This document shows positions 35,783 through 46,465 of a stretch of 64,000 bases of DNA, piece by piece; the stretch's first letter is position 1, and the number at the start of each line of letters is the position of its first letter. The DNA lies in contig NZ_JADUCM010000027.1 in NCBI RefSeq assembly GCF_016009175.1, forward strand, positions 1-64,000, written 5' to 3'. The position numbers and the translations under genes were made by a program. This stretch comes from Pseudomonas alkylphenolica. Its GTDB lineage: Bacteria; Pseudomonadota; Gammaproteobacteria; Pseudomonadales; Pseudomonadaceae. The notes beneath the pieces are model-generated. The model was not told the DNA's origin and made no database searches. It worked only from the letters and a program-made list of their open reading frames with translations.

Positions 35783-37150
35783 ATGTTCGCTACGCCCCAC
35801 ACAAAAACACAACAGGGACCGACGCTGAACGCTTTGATGTTTCGCAAACTAATGCCGATGTTGGTGTTTGCATACGTCATCAGCTTTCTGGACAGAACCA
35901 ATATCTCTCTTGCCAAAACCCACATGGCCGTCGACCTGGGTATCTCAGCGGCCGCCTACGGATTTGGTGCCGGGCTTTTTTTCCTCACCTATGCGCTGAT
36001 GGAAGTACCCAGCAACCTGATCATGCACCGCGTCGGCGCCCGCCTGTGGATAACCAGGATCATGATCACCTGGGGGTTGCTCTCCGCCGGCATGGCCTTC
36101 ATTACCGACGAAACCTCGTTCTACATCGCCCGCGCCCTGCTCGGGGCCGCCGAAGCGGGGCTGTTTCCGGGGGTAATGCTCTATCTGACCTATTGGTTTG
36201 GCCGCGAGCAAAGGGCCCGGGCGAGTGGTTATTTCCTCATTGGGGTCTGCCTGGCAAACATCATCAGCGGCCCGATTGGCGGACTGTTGCTGGAGATGGA
36301 CGGAATGCTCGGTTGGCACGGCTGGCAATGGCTGTTTTTTCTGGAAGGCATTCCTGCTGTGCTCTTCTCTATCGTCATTTGGCGCAAGCTGCCAGATGGG
36401 CCATCCACTGCGCGCTGGCTGTCAAAGGAACAAGCCCGTGAAGTGGAGCAGAACCTCAAGAAAGAACATGACGAGGAAGTTGCTTCCGGCAACGTGGGCC
36501 ACTCTTTCAAGGGTGTCATTAAAATCCCGCAACTGTGGCTGGCCATCGTTGTGTATTTCCTGCATCAGATCAGCGTTTACTCGGTGATCTTCTTTTTGCC
36601 GGGCATTATCGGCACCTACGGCGGTTTGACCTCTGTGCAAATCGGGCTGCTCAACTCAATCCCCTGGGTGGCTGCGGCACTCGGCGCCGCGTTCCTGCCC
36701 AAATACGCAACAACGCCAAAGTTATCCCGCAACATAATGTTTTCCGGCCTCCTGCTCATGTCGGCCGGGTTGACCCTCGCCGCATTTACCTCGCCCTTAG
36801 TTGCCCTTATCGGCTTTACGCTGACGGCCTCGATGTTTTTTGTTGTTCAACCGGTGATATTCCTCTTCGCCAGTTCACGTCTGGCGGGTGCCGGTATGGC
36901 GGCCGGGCTTGCGCTGGTAAACACCTTTGGCATCACCGGTGGTTTCTTCGGCCCTTCACTGCTGGGTTTCGTCGAGCAAACAACAGGAAGCACCAAAAAC
37001 GGGCTGATCATTGTTGCCGCTCTTTTGACCCTGGCCGCCTTCCTGAGCCTGCGTTTGCGTCAGGCGCACGAAACAATCACGCCCTCTCGGGACAACATCG
37101 TATTGCCCCACGCCACACCGTGCATTGCTGAAAACTCGAGGACAAAATGA
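35783..37150 (+). CDS. MFS transporter, anion:cation symporter (ACS) family
   Basis: The protein has 455 residues and 12 predicted helices in two halves. The FLDRTNISLAKTHM stretch in helix 1, FFLTYALMEVPSNLIMHRVGARLW and GAAEAGLFPGVMLYLTYWF are hallmarks of the ACS family, which takes up hexuronates, glucarate, tartrate, phthalate and similar organic anions with protons. The stop overlaps the dehydratase start by four bases (ATGA). It should import the substrate of this cluster, which is therefore probably an organic acid. Confidence 0.87.
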   Translation: MFATPHTKTQQGPTLNALMFRKLMPMLVFAYVISFLDRTNISLAKTHMAVDLGISAAAYGFGAGLFFLTYALMEVPSNLIMHRVGARLWITRIMITWGLLSAGMAFITDETSFYIARALLGAAEAGLFPGVMLYLTYWFGREQRARASGYFLIGVCLANIISGPIGGLLLEMDGMLGWHGWQWLFFLEGIPAVLFSIVIWRKLPDGPSTARWLSKEQAREVEQNLKKEHDEEVASGNVGHSFKGVIKIPQLWLAIVVYFLHQISVYSVIFFLPGIIGTYGGLTSVQIGLLNSIPWVAAALGAAFLPKYATTPKLSRNIMFSGLLLMSAGLTLAAFTSPLVALIGFTLTASMFFVVQPVIFLFASSRLAGAGMAAGLALVNTFGITGGFFGPSLLGFVEQTTGSTKNGLIIVAALLTLAAFLSLRLRQAHETITPSRDNIVLPHATPCIAENSRTK

Positions 37151-38679
37151 ACAGCACTTCTCTGGCACTGAAACTGCACCCCAACGATAACGTCGCGATC
37201 GCACGCGCGCCTGTCTCTCAAGGCGACGTGGTCACCGAGTTCGGCAATGCCCCTATCGTGGTGCGCGCCGATATACCTGCGGCGCACAAGATCGCGCTTG
37301 CACACGTGAACTCTGGCGAGCCTGTTTTGCGCTATGGGCAAATCATCGGGTTTGCTACACAACCCATTGAGCCAGGTGATTATGTGCACACGCACAACCT
37401 GGAGATGGCAACGTTCGAGAGGGATTACGCCTTCGGTGAGGATGCCCGGATCGCCTCCCCCGCCGCCTCTCCCGTCACCTTTCAAGGCTTCGTCCGCGCC
37501 GACGGTCGGGTGGCCACCCGTAACTACATCGGTGTAGTGAGCACCGTGAACTGCTCCGCCACGGTGACCAAGATGGTCGTCGAACATTTCTCACGCAGCG
37601 GTGCACTTGAGGCTTACCCGAACGTGGATGGCGTGGTGCCGATCACCCACAGCTTTGGGTGCTGCATCGAGCATAACGGCGAGGGGGTCAATCAGCTGCG
37701 GCGCACGCTTGGCGGCTTCATCAAGCACGCCAACTTTGCTGGCGTGGTGGTCATCGGTCTTGGCTGTGAAGCCAACCAGATGGACGCGCTGTTCATGGCC
37801 CAGGGCATCGAAACCGGCACGCTTATCGCCCCTGTGGTGATTCAGGACGTGGGCGGAACCCGCAATGCCGCAGATGCAGCCATTGCCGCAGTGGAATCCA
37901 TGCTGCCGGTTGCCGACGCGTGCCGGCGCGAGCCGGTATCGGCCAAACACCTGACCGTCGCGCTGCAGTGCGGCGGTTCAGACGGGTACTCGGGAATCAC
38001 CGCCAACCCCGCTCTCGGTGTAGCTGTCGATCTGCTCGTCGCCCAGGGCGGAACGGCCATCCTGAGCGAAACGCCCGAGATCTACGGCGCCGAACACCTG
38101 CTGACCCGCCGCGCGGCAACCCGTGAGGTCGGCCAGGGTATCGTCGACCTGATCAAATGGTGGGAAAACTATGCAGACCGCGAAAAAGGCAGCATCGATA
38201 ACAACCCCACACCCGGCAACAAGGCGGGCGGCCTGACGACCATTCTGGAAAAGTCGCTGGGCGCTGTTGCCAAGAGCGGCTCCTCGGCACTCATGGGGGT
38301 GTACCGTTACGCCGAACCCATTACCGCCCGGGGCCTGGTGTTCATGGATGCACCTGGCTATGACCCGATGGGCGCTACGGGCCAGATCGCCAGCGGCGCC
38401 AACCTGGTAGCGTTCACCACCGGCCGAGGCTCGTGTTTTGGCGCCAAGCCTGCCCCGTCGATCAAGCTTGCGACCAACACCAGGATGTACACACGGATGA
38501 AGGACGACATGGACATCAATTGCGGCGATGTCATGGATGGCGATGCAACACTTGAGTCGAAGGGAAAAGAAATCTTCGACATGTTCATTCGCGTGGCGTC
38601 TGGGGAAAAATCCAGAAGTGAAGCGTTGGGCGTAGGTAACGAAGAAACAGTGCCCTGGATGATCGGTGCCCAGATGTAA
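37147..38679 (+). CDS. UxaA/GarD-family dehydratase (altronate/galactarate type)
   Basis: The protein has 510 residues. An N-terminal SAF domain (about 8-90, LHPNDNVAIAR...HTHNLEM) is fused to the UxaA/GarD body. Motifs are GRVATRNYIGVVSTVNCS, THSFGCCIEHNGEG, IGLGCEANQ, LQCGGSDGYSG, and the C-terminal TTGRGSCFGAKPAPSIKLATN with MKDDMDINCGDV. The family dehydrates sugar acids (altronate, galactarate) to 2-keto-3-deoxy acids; a relative (SuyAB) removes sulfite from sulfolactate. A sugar-acid or hydroxy-dicarboxylate substrate is likely. It is the last gene of the operon, followed by a strong terminator. Confidence 0.86.
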   Translation: MNSTSLALKLHPNDNVAIARAPVSQGDVVTEFGNAPIVVRADIPAAHKIALAHVNSGEPVLRYGQIIGFATQPIEPGDYVHTHNLEMATFERDYAFGEDARIASPAASPVTFQGFVRADGRVATRNYIGVVSTVNCSATVTKMVVEHFSRSGALEAYPNVDGVVPITHSFGCCIEHNGEGVNQLRRTLGGFIKHANFAGVVVIGLGCEANQMDALFMAQGIETGTLIAPVVIQDVGGTRNAADAAIAAVESMLPVADACRREPVSAKHLTVALQCGGSDGYSGITANPALGVAVDLLVAQGGTAILSETPEIYGAEHLLTRRAATREVGQGIVDLIKWWENYADREKGSIDNNPTPGNKAGGLTTILEKSLGAVAKSGSSALMGVYRYAEPITARGLVFMDAPGYDPMGATGQIASGANLVAFTTGRGSCFGAKPAPSIKLATNTRMYTRMKDDMDINCGDVMDGDATLESKGKEIFDMFIRVASGEKSRSEALGVGNEETVPWMIGAQM

Positions 38680-38689
38680 GTAGCAAGCA

Positions 38690-38728
38690 AAAAAAGAGGC
38701 GGTCTGTTTACCAGATCGCCTCTGTTTT
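38690..38728. terminator. Bidirectional terminator between dehydratase and GntR genes
   Basis: A twelve-base stem, AGAGGCGGTCTG with CAGATCGCCTCT (one G-T wobble), has a five-base loop and is flanked by A6 on one side and TGTTTTGTT on the other. It separates the convergent catabolic operon and regulator gene and can serve both. Confidence 0.9.
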
Positions 38729-38742
38729 GTTGCCGTATAAAA

Positions 38743-39462
38743 CTATTCAGTTTCGGCAGGCTTAACTGAATCGGCCACGATCAGTGCACCCGTATTCAGG
38801 ATGAATTCAGCCGCACTGGTAATGTCGTTCTGCAGTGACTGACAAGCAGCAACAGGGTCTCGATTCTTCAACGCTTCGACCATCGCCGCGTGGTGGCTGG
38901 CTTGTACCCGCTGAACCACCCGTTCAGTGCCGGAGCGCAAGTCGTAATTGAGGATGGGCCCGATTCTTAGCCACAGCGACTCAACGATCTGAAGCAGGAT
39001 AGGCATCTGCGCCTGGTTGTAGATTGCGAAATGCAATTCTTTATTCAGTGCAATGAGTCGGGACTCATCAGGCGTGCTCTTGGCAAACTCGCGGCAAGAG
39101 GCTTCGTGAATACCCTCGATCTCCCGCAATGCCTTGGCGCCAACCAGTTCCGCAGCGCGCGCCGCCGCCTGCCCTTCCAGATTCAAGCGGATACTGGTGA
39201 TTTCCCGGAACTGGCTGACAGTCAGCACTGGCACGCGAATGAAGCGGTTCGCCGACATTTCCAGCGCCTGCTCGGCAACCAGCCTGTGCACCGCCTCTCG
39301 AACCGGCATGACGCTGACGCCCAGCGCATCCGCGATGGACCTGAGTGAAAGTTTTTCCCCGGGCATCACGCGTCCGCTGATCAGCAGGTCGCGCAGCTGG
39401 GCGTAAACGTCCGCACTGAGGGTCTGGCGGACCATGGGTGTTACGAGTGTCGATAGGTTCAT
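38743..39462 (-). CDS. GntR-family regulator (FCD/FadR subfamily)
   Basis: The protein has 239 residues. The winged helix (about 12-75) reads VYAQLRDLLISGRVMPGEKLSLRSIADALGVSVMPVREAVHRL. The FCD ligand domain follows (about 85-225), with LNLEGQAAARAAELVG, HFAIYN and HHAAMVEAL carrying the metal/ligand histidines. Such proteins are usually repressors relieved by the pathway substrate or an intermediate. A TGTGATCACA operator lies 53-62 bases upstream, and two more copies lie before the catabolic operon and the gamma-CA gene. The start at 39462 lacks a clear ribosome-binding site and is just below a TATAAT, so a start at 39435 or a leaderless message is possible. Confidence 0.85.
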   Translation of the reverse strand: MNLSTLVTPMVRQTLSADVYAQLRDLLISGRVMPGEKLSLRSIADALGVSVMPVREAVHRLVAEQALEMSANRFIRVPVLTVSQFREITSIRLNLEGQAAARAAELVGAKALREIEGIHEASCREFAKSTPDESRLIALNKELHFAIYNQAQMPILLQIVESLWLRIGPILNYDLRSGTERVVQRVQASHHAAMVEALKNRDPVAACQSLQNDITSAAEFILNTGALIVADSVKPAETE

Positions 39463-39514
39463 GGACAGGATTATAAGCAGATTCAACCGCCCCGGCATAC
39501 AACAAAATGGCATC

Positions 39515-39524
39515 TGTGATCACA
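39515..39524. promoter_or_regulatory. GntR operator, copy 2 (regulator promoter)
   Basis: The perfect palindrome TGTGATCACA, preceded by ATC, is identical over 13 bases to the copy at 32771-32783. It lies upstream of the GntR gene, implying autoregulation. Confidence 0.75.
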
Positions 39525-39588
39525 GCCCAGAGCAAGCTGCCAACCGGTATTTCCTGCGTAATTCAGGCTTGTGCAACGAACCACAACC

Positions 39589-39603
39589 GTGATCACATAT
39601 CAC
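39589..39603. promoter_or_regulatory. GntR operator, copy 3 (gamma-CA promoter)
   Basis: GTGATCACATATCAC is identical over 15 bases to 32775-32789, including the TATCAC that serves as the -10 there. It lies 45 bases before the gamma-carbonic-anhydrase-like start codon, almost the same distance as copy 1 from its gene. No good -35 is seen at the matching spacing. Confidence 0.75.
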
Positions 39604-39648
39604 TCACAAACAACATTCCTCCACACCGCCAAAGGGAAGTAACACGTT

Positions 39649-40173
39649 ATGAAATATCGTTTGGGAGACCTCAGCGTTGATGCTCATCCACAGAGCTGGG
39701 TAGCCCCCACCGCCACCGTGATAGGCCGGGTGCGCCTGGAGAAGAATGCCAGTGTCTGGTTCGGTGCGGTCATTCGCGGCGACAACGAACTGATCACGAT
39801 TGGTGAGGGCTCCAATGTCCAGGACGGTGCCATTCTGCACACGGATGAAGGGTTTCCATTGACCGTGGGGAACGATGTCACCATTGGTCACCAAGCCATG
39901 CTTCATGGATGTGTAATTGGTGATGGCAGCCTGATCGGCATTCAGGCGGTTGTCCTCAACGGCGCCCAGGTCGGTGCGAACTGCCTGATTGGCGCCAAGG
40001 CGCTTGTCACTGAAAAGATGGTCATCCCGGACGGGTCGTTGGTAGTGGGCTCGCCTGCCAAGGTTGTGCGTACACTCAGCGAGCAGCAGCAAGCAGGCAT
40101 TCGCGCCAACGCAGTGGGCTATGTCGCCAATGCACATCGCTTTCTGACGGAGCTTGTAGACGATCACAACTGA
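39649..40173 (+). CDS. Gamma-carbonic-anhydrase-like hexapeptide-repeat protein
   Basis: The protein has 174 residues. It forms a left-handed beta helix of hexapeptide repeats (about 15-125: [24 protein letters not shown] and similar). The three zinc histidines of the YrdA/CaiE/PaaY group are in [15 protein letters not shown] and LHGC. A C-terminal helix (about 140-170) packs on the outside. Relatives are found in carnitine and phenylacetate operons (CaiE, PaaY), where they act on CoA derivatives or as accessory proteins. The shared operator implies a role in the same pathway, perhaps on a CoA ester. The catalytic activity is not certain. Confidence 0.82.
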   Translation: MKYRLGDLSVDAHPQSWVAPTATVIGRVRLEKNASVWFGAVIRGDNELITIGEGSNVQDGAILHTDEGFPLTVGNDVTIGHQAMLHGCVIGDGSLIGIQAVVLNGAQVGANCLIGAKALVTEKMVIPDGSLVVGSPAKVVRTLSEQQQAGIRANAVGYVANAHRFLTELVDDHN

Positions 40174-40294
40174 CTTCAGGAAATTGCGTGAAGGCGATCA
40201 GAAAGGGCTGACTGTTTTAGAGGAATAAGCCTACTCCATCATCGAGAGGTCCCTTGCTACGTTGGCACGCCGTACTCAAGGAGTGCGAAACGCC

Positions 40295-40774
40295 ATGAAA
40301 ACAGCACGTCACCTGGCTGCGCTTATCGCCCTGATTGGGCCGTTGATGTTCTTTGCCCCCGCACAGGCTGCCTCTGCTTCGATCACATCGCACATGGCGC
40401 AAACCATGGCCGATGCCGCAGCACAGGCTGCCCGGGAAAAGGGCTTTTCGATCGTAGTGAGCATTGTCGATAACCATGGCAACCTCAAACACCTGCATCG
40501 CATGGATAACACCAGCGCTGGCAGCATCGAGGTGTCCCGACTCAAGGCGTCGACCTCCGCTCATTTTCCGGTCTCAACCAAAGTGCTGGCCGAACGCAGT
40601 ACCGGGTTTGCAAGTAACCCCTACGCCGCGATTCCAGGCTTCCTGTTGCTGGAAGGTGGATTGCCCATCATGAGCAAGAACGGTGTGCATATCGGCGGCA
40701 TTGGCATCAGCGGCGCAACGCCTGAGCTGGATGCGGCATTTGCCCAAGCGGCGATTAATCGGTTGAATCAGTAA
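40295..40774 (+). CDS. Secreted GlcG/HbpS-like (DUF336) protein
   Basis: The protein has 159 residues. A clear signal peptide (about 1-26, ending AQA) is followed by one GlcG/HbpS domain with SIVDNHGNLKHLHRMDNTSAGSIEVSRLKA, SNPYAAIPGFLLLEGGLPI and GGIGISGATPELDAAFA. The family includes haem-binding HbpS and the GlcG protein of glycolate operons; many members are small periplasmic ligand binders. AAGGAG lies 11 bases before the start at 40295, which supports this start over 40262. It follows the gamma-CA gene by 121 bases and may share its transcript. Confidence 0.82.
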   Translation: MKTARHLAALIALIGPLMFFAPAQAASASITSHMAQTMADAAAQAAREKGFSIVVSIVDNHGNLKHLHRMDNTSAGSIEVSRLKASTSAHFPVSTKVLAERSTGFASNPYAAIPGFLLLEGGLPIMSKNGVHIGGIGISGATPELDAAFAQAAINRLNQ

Positions 40775-40811
40775 ACACGGTACGTCACGGAATCCCGGGA
40801 AGCTCTCCCCC

Positions 40812-40846
40812 AATAAAAAGCCCCATCACCTTCTGGTGACGGGGCT
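40812..40846 (-). terminator. ssb terminator
   Basis: On the minus strand AGCCCCGTCACC and GGTGATGGGGCT form a 12-base stem (one G-U) with a four-base loop, followed by TTTTTATT. It lies about 45 bases after the ssb stop codon. Confidence 0.9.
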
Positions 40847-40889
40847 GAGTTCAAAGCAGGCCGGGGCAAATACCCTCGCCGCCTGGCAA

Positions 40890-41420
40890 TCAGAACGGAA
40901 TGTCGTCATCAAAGCTGTCGAAATCCGGAGCCGGCTGCGGAGCGGCCTGCTGTGGTGCAGGGCGCTGCTGCGGTGCCGACTGCTGCGGACGCGGTGCTTG
41001 CTGGCGTGGCGCCTGGTTGTAGTTACCGCCCTGGTTGCCACCCTGGTTGTACTGGTTGCCACCTTCCTGGTTCTGCGGACGGCCGCCCAGCAGCTGCATG
41101 GTGCCCTGCATGTCGACGATGATTTCAGTGGTGTAGCGCTTGATGCCGTCTTTTTCCCACTCGCGGGTCTGCAGCTTGCCTTCGATGTAGACCTGCGAAC
41201 CTTTGCGCAGGTACTCGCCGGCGATTTCGGCAACCTTGCCGAACATCGAAACGCGGTGCCACTCGGTACGCTCGACCTTCTGGCCGGTCTGCTTGTCGGT
41301 CCACTGCTCGCTGGTAGCCAGGCTCAGGTTGGTCACGGCGTTACCGTTGGGCAGGTAGCGGACTTCGGGATCCTGACCGCAAGTGCCGACCAGAATGACT
41401 TTGTTAACCCCACGGGCCAT
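40890..41420 (-). CDS. ssb: Single-stranded DNA-binding protein
   Basis: The protein has 176 residues. The OB-fold (about 1-112) starts [22 protein letters not shown] and includes [24 protein letters not shown] disordered Gln/Asn/Gly/Pro-rich linker follows, with [15 protein letters not shown]-like repeats. The acidic tip [11 protein letters not shown] recruits replication and repair enzymes. It lies nine bases downstream of the MFS gene on the same strand and diverges, with it, from uvrA, the ssb-uvrA arrangement common in gammaproteobacteria. Confidence 0.97.
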   Translation of the reverse strand: MARGVNKVILVGTCGQDPEVRYLPNGNAVTNLSLATSEQWTDKQTGQKVERTEWHRVSMFGKVAEIAGEYLRKGSQVYIEGKLQTREWEKDGIKRYTTEIIVDMQGTMQLLGGRPQNQEGGNQYNQGGNQGGNYNQAPRQQAPRPQQSAPQQRPAPQQAAPQPAPDFDSFDDDIPF

Positions 41421-41429
41421 AACGTTCTC

Positions 41430-42824
41430 CTAGGCTTCGCACGCTGCGGAGGCCGGGTTTACCAGGCGCTCCAGAGTCGTACGATCCAAAATTTGTGTAT
41501 CAAGTTTGATATAGATGGCGCCTTCATCGGCCACCACCACTGCGTCGGTCACACCCGGAACGGCCAACAGCCGCTCGGTCAGTCCAGACTCGCGGACCGC
41601 CTCGGCCGACAACGGCATGCGCAGGCTGGTCACGTACGGTGGCTCACGCATGCTCAGGGCAACGATCCACCACACCGCACACAAGGCTGCACAGCCCAGG
41701 AACACCGTGCTCAGACCACCGTGCTGGAACAACCAGCCACCGAGAATTCCTCCCAGCGCGGCACCCAGGAACTGGCTGGTGGAATACACCCCCATGGCCG
41801 TACCCTTGCCACCGGCAGGCGACACCTTGCTCACCAGCGAAGGCAGCGATGCCTCCAGCAGGTTGAATGCCGTAAAGAATATCACGGTGCCGATCACCAG
41901 TTCGTGCAAGTTGTCAGCCGACAGCCAGAAGAACAGTTCGGTAAGCATCAACACACTGACCGCGCCCAGCAGGACACGTTTCATCTTGCGCTTTTTTTCG
42001 CCGTAGATAATGAACGGGATCATTGCAAAAAATGAGATCAGCAGCGCTGTCAGGTAGACCCACCAGTGTTCTTCTTTAGGCAGCCCGCCACGTTCGACGA
42101 ACGCCAGCGGCAAGGCAACGAAGCTGGCCATCAGGATTGCATGCAGGACGAAGATGCCAACATCCAGGCGCAACAGATCCGGATGGCGCAAGGTCGGCCC
42201 CAAGGCCTGCTTGGCCACACCGGATTCACGGTGCTGCAATGCGCCATGCGAGGCCGGCACGACAAACGCGATCAGGGCGATGCCGACCAGGGCCATGGCC
42301 GCGGTGGCCAGGAACAGCCCCGACAAGCCAAAGGCGCGGGTTAGCAAGGGCCCCACGACCATGGCCACGGCAAACGACAAACCGATGCTCATGCCGATCA
42401 TGGCCATGGCCTTGGTCCGGTGTTGCTCGCGGGTCAGGTCCGAGAGCAGCGCCATCACGGCGGCAGATATCGCCCCGGCGCCCTGCAGGACACGACCGGC
42501 AATCACGCCCCAGATCGAATCGGCCTGGGCCGCCAATACGCTGCCAAGGGCAAAGATGACCAGGCCCAGGTAAATCACCGGGCGTCGACCAATGCGATCG
42601 GAAATGACCCCGAACGGGATTTGCAGGAATGCCTGGGTCAGGCCGTAGGCACCAATGGCCAGGCCAATCAACGCGGGGGTGGCACCAGCCAGGTCCATGC
42701 CATAGGTGGCAAGTACCGGCAGGACCATGAACATGCCCAGCATGCGGAAGGCAAATACCAGGGCCAGGCCGCCTGCGGCGCGGGTTTCGCTGCCACTCAT
42801 GCGTTCGCTGTGGGTATCGTGCAT
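41430..42824 (-). CDS. MFS transporter of YajR type with C-terminal soluble domain
   Basis: The protein has 464 residues. Twelve helices (about 17-390), with the loop motif GVISDRIGRRPVIYLGL between helices 2 and 3, are typical of drug:H+ antiporters. The last 65 residues (about 400-460, with ESGLTERLLAVPGVTDAVVVADEGAIYIKLD) form a ferredoxin-like domain resembling the YAM domain of E. coli YajR and heavy-metal-associated folds. The substrate is unknown. It is conserved between ssb and uvrA. Confidence 0.83.
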   Translation of the reverse strand: MHDTHSERMSGSETRAAGGLALVFAFRMLGMFMVLPVLATYGMDLAGATPALIGLAIGAYGLTQAFLQIPFGVISDRIGRRPVIYLGLVIFALGSVLAAQADSIWGVIAGRVLQGAGAISAAVMALLSDLTREQHRTKAMAMIGMSIGLSFAVAMVVGPLLTRAFGLSGLFLATAAMALVGIALIAFVVPASHGALQHRESGVAKQALGPTLRHPDLLRLDVGIFVLHAILMASFVALPLAFVERGGLPKEEHWWVYLTALLISFFAMIPFIIYGEKKRKMKRVLLGAVSVLMLTELFFWLSADNLHELVIGTVIFFTAFNLLEASLPSLVSKVSPAGGKGTAMGVYSTSQFLGAALGGILGGWLFQHGGLSTVFLGCAALCAVWWIVALSMREPPYVTSLRMPLSAEAVRESGLTERLLAVPGVTDAVVVADEGAIYIKLDTQILDRTTLERLVNPASAACEA

Positions 42825-42892
42825 GGATAAACCTCGTGTGAACCGGCGGCGATTCTACCAGTCCCATCGCGTAACGGCATCTACGTGACGCT

Positions 42893-42922
42893 TTGCCGCG
42901 TACTGGCAGGGAGCCGTATACT
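42893..42922 (+). promoter_or_regulatory. Candidate uvrA promoter
   Basis: TTGCCG (42893-42898), an 18-base spacer and TATACT (42917-42922) form a plausible sigma-70 promoter, 31 bases before the uvrA GTG start. I see no CTG-N10-CAG LexA box here, so SOS control as in E. coli is not supported. Confidence 0.5.
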
Positions 42923-42953
42923 CAACCGTTTAAGCCCGCCAAGCGAGGCCGCA

Positions 42954-45788
<2,835 letters not shown>

Positions 45789-45796
45789 CGCCCATG

Positions 45797-45832
45797 AAAA
45801 AGCCCCTGTCATTCGCATGACAGGGGCTTTTT
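45797..45832. terminator. Bidirectional terminator between uvrA and bacterioferritin
   Basis: A perfect 16-base inverted repeat, AAAAAGCCCCTGTCAT with ATGACAGGGGCTTTTT, has a four-base loop. It ends both convergent genes. Confidence 0.95.
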
Positions 45833-45845
45833 AACAGCAGGCAGA

Positions 45846-46310
45846 TTACATCTGCGACTGCAGGTAGTTCTCCAGGCCGATGGACTTGATCAGGCCCTGC
45901 TGCTTCTCCAGCCAGTAGGTGTGATCTTCTTCGGTGTCGGCCAGCTGCAAGCGCAGGATATCGCGGCTGATGTAGTCCTTGTGCAGCTCGCACAACTCGA
46001 TGCCTTTACACAGCGCTGCGCGCACTTTGTACTCCAGGCGCAGGTCAGCAGCGATCATTTCCGGCACAGTGGTGCCAACGTCCAGATCATCAGGACGCAT
46101 GCGCGGTGTACCTTCAAGCATGAGGATACGACGCATCAGGGCATCGGCGTGCTGGGTCTCTTCTTCCATCTCGTGGTTGATACGCTCGTAGAGCTTGCTC
46201 AGGCCCCAGTCTTCGTACATGCGCGAATGGATGAAATACTGATCGCGTGCCGCCAGTTCGCCCGTCAGCAACGTGTTGAGATAATCGATTACGTCCGGGT
46301 GACCTTGCAT
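45846..46310 (-). CDS. Bacterioferritin-family iron storage protein lacking the haem methionine
   Basis: The protein has 154 residues in a four-helix ferritin bundle. Ferroxidase-centre residues are present: E18, E51, H54 (in EEETQHAD), E94, and the DTEEDH segment near 127-130. In bacterioferritins Met52 binds haem between subunits; here position 52 is Thr (EEETQ), although a Met occurs at 48. The product is therefore expected to be a haem-free ferritin, as known for P. aeruginosa FtnA (formerly BfrA), which sits beside katA in the same way. It oxidises and stores iron, limiting Fenton chemistry near catalase. Confidence 0.9.
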   Translation of the reverse strand: MQGHPDVIDYLNTLLTGELAARDQYFIHSRMYEDWGLSKLYERINHEMEEETQHADALMRRILMLEGTPRMRPDDLDVGTTVPEMIAADLRLEYKVRAALCKGIELCELHKDYISRDILRLQLADTEEDHTYWLEKQQGLIKSIGLENYLQSQM

Positions 46311-46420
46311 CGCCCTGCCTCTCCCTGTGTGAAAGTCATAGTTTGAACCAGGATCATCGAGAGGTCACTTGGGATTGGGCAAAAAAGTGCAAAAAAGCGG
46401 GTAAACAGTAGTGATATTCA

Positions 46421-46450
46421 TTGAAAAACCGCCCAAATGAGGGCGGTTCT
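46421..46450 (-). terminator. katA terminator
   Basis: On the minus strand AACCGCCC and GGGCGGTT pair around a six-base loop, followed by TTTTTCAA. It lies about 17 bases after the katA stop codon. Confidence 0.88.
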
Positions 46451-46465
46451 TCTTATCACTTCGAC

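Noticed and set aside
32761-38679. L-carnitine degradation operon
   Set aside because: The dehydrogenase and BKACE fit, but no betainyl-CoA thioesterase or glycine-betaine demethylation gene is present. The UxaA/GarD dehydratase and ACS transporter do not belong to that route.
42825-42953. LexA (SOS) box upstream of uvrA
   Set aside because: No CTG-N10-CAG palindrome with an AT-rich centre was found; only a sigma-70-like promoter is visible.
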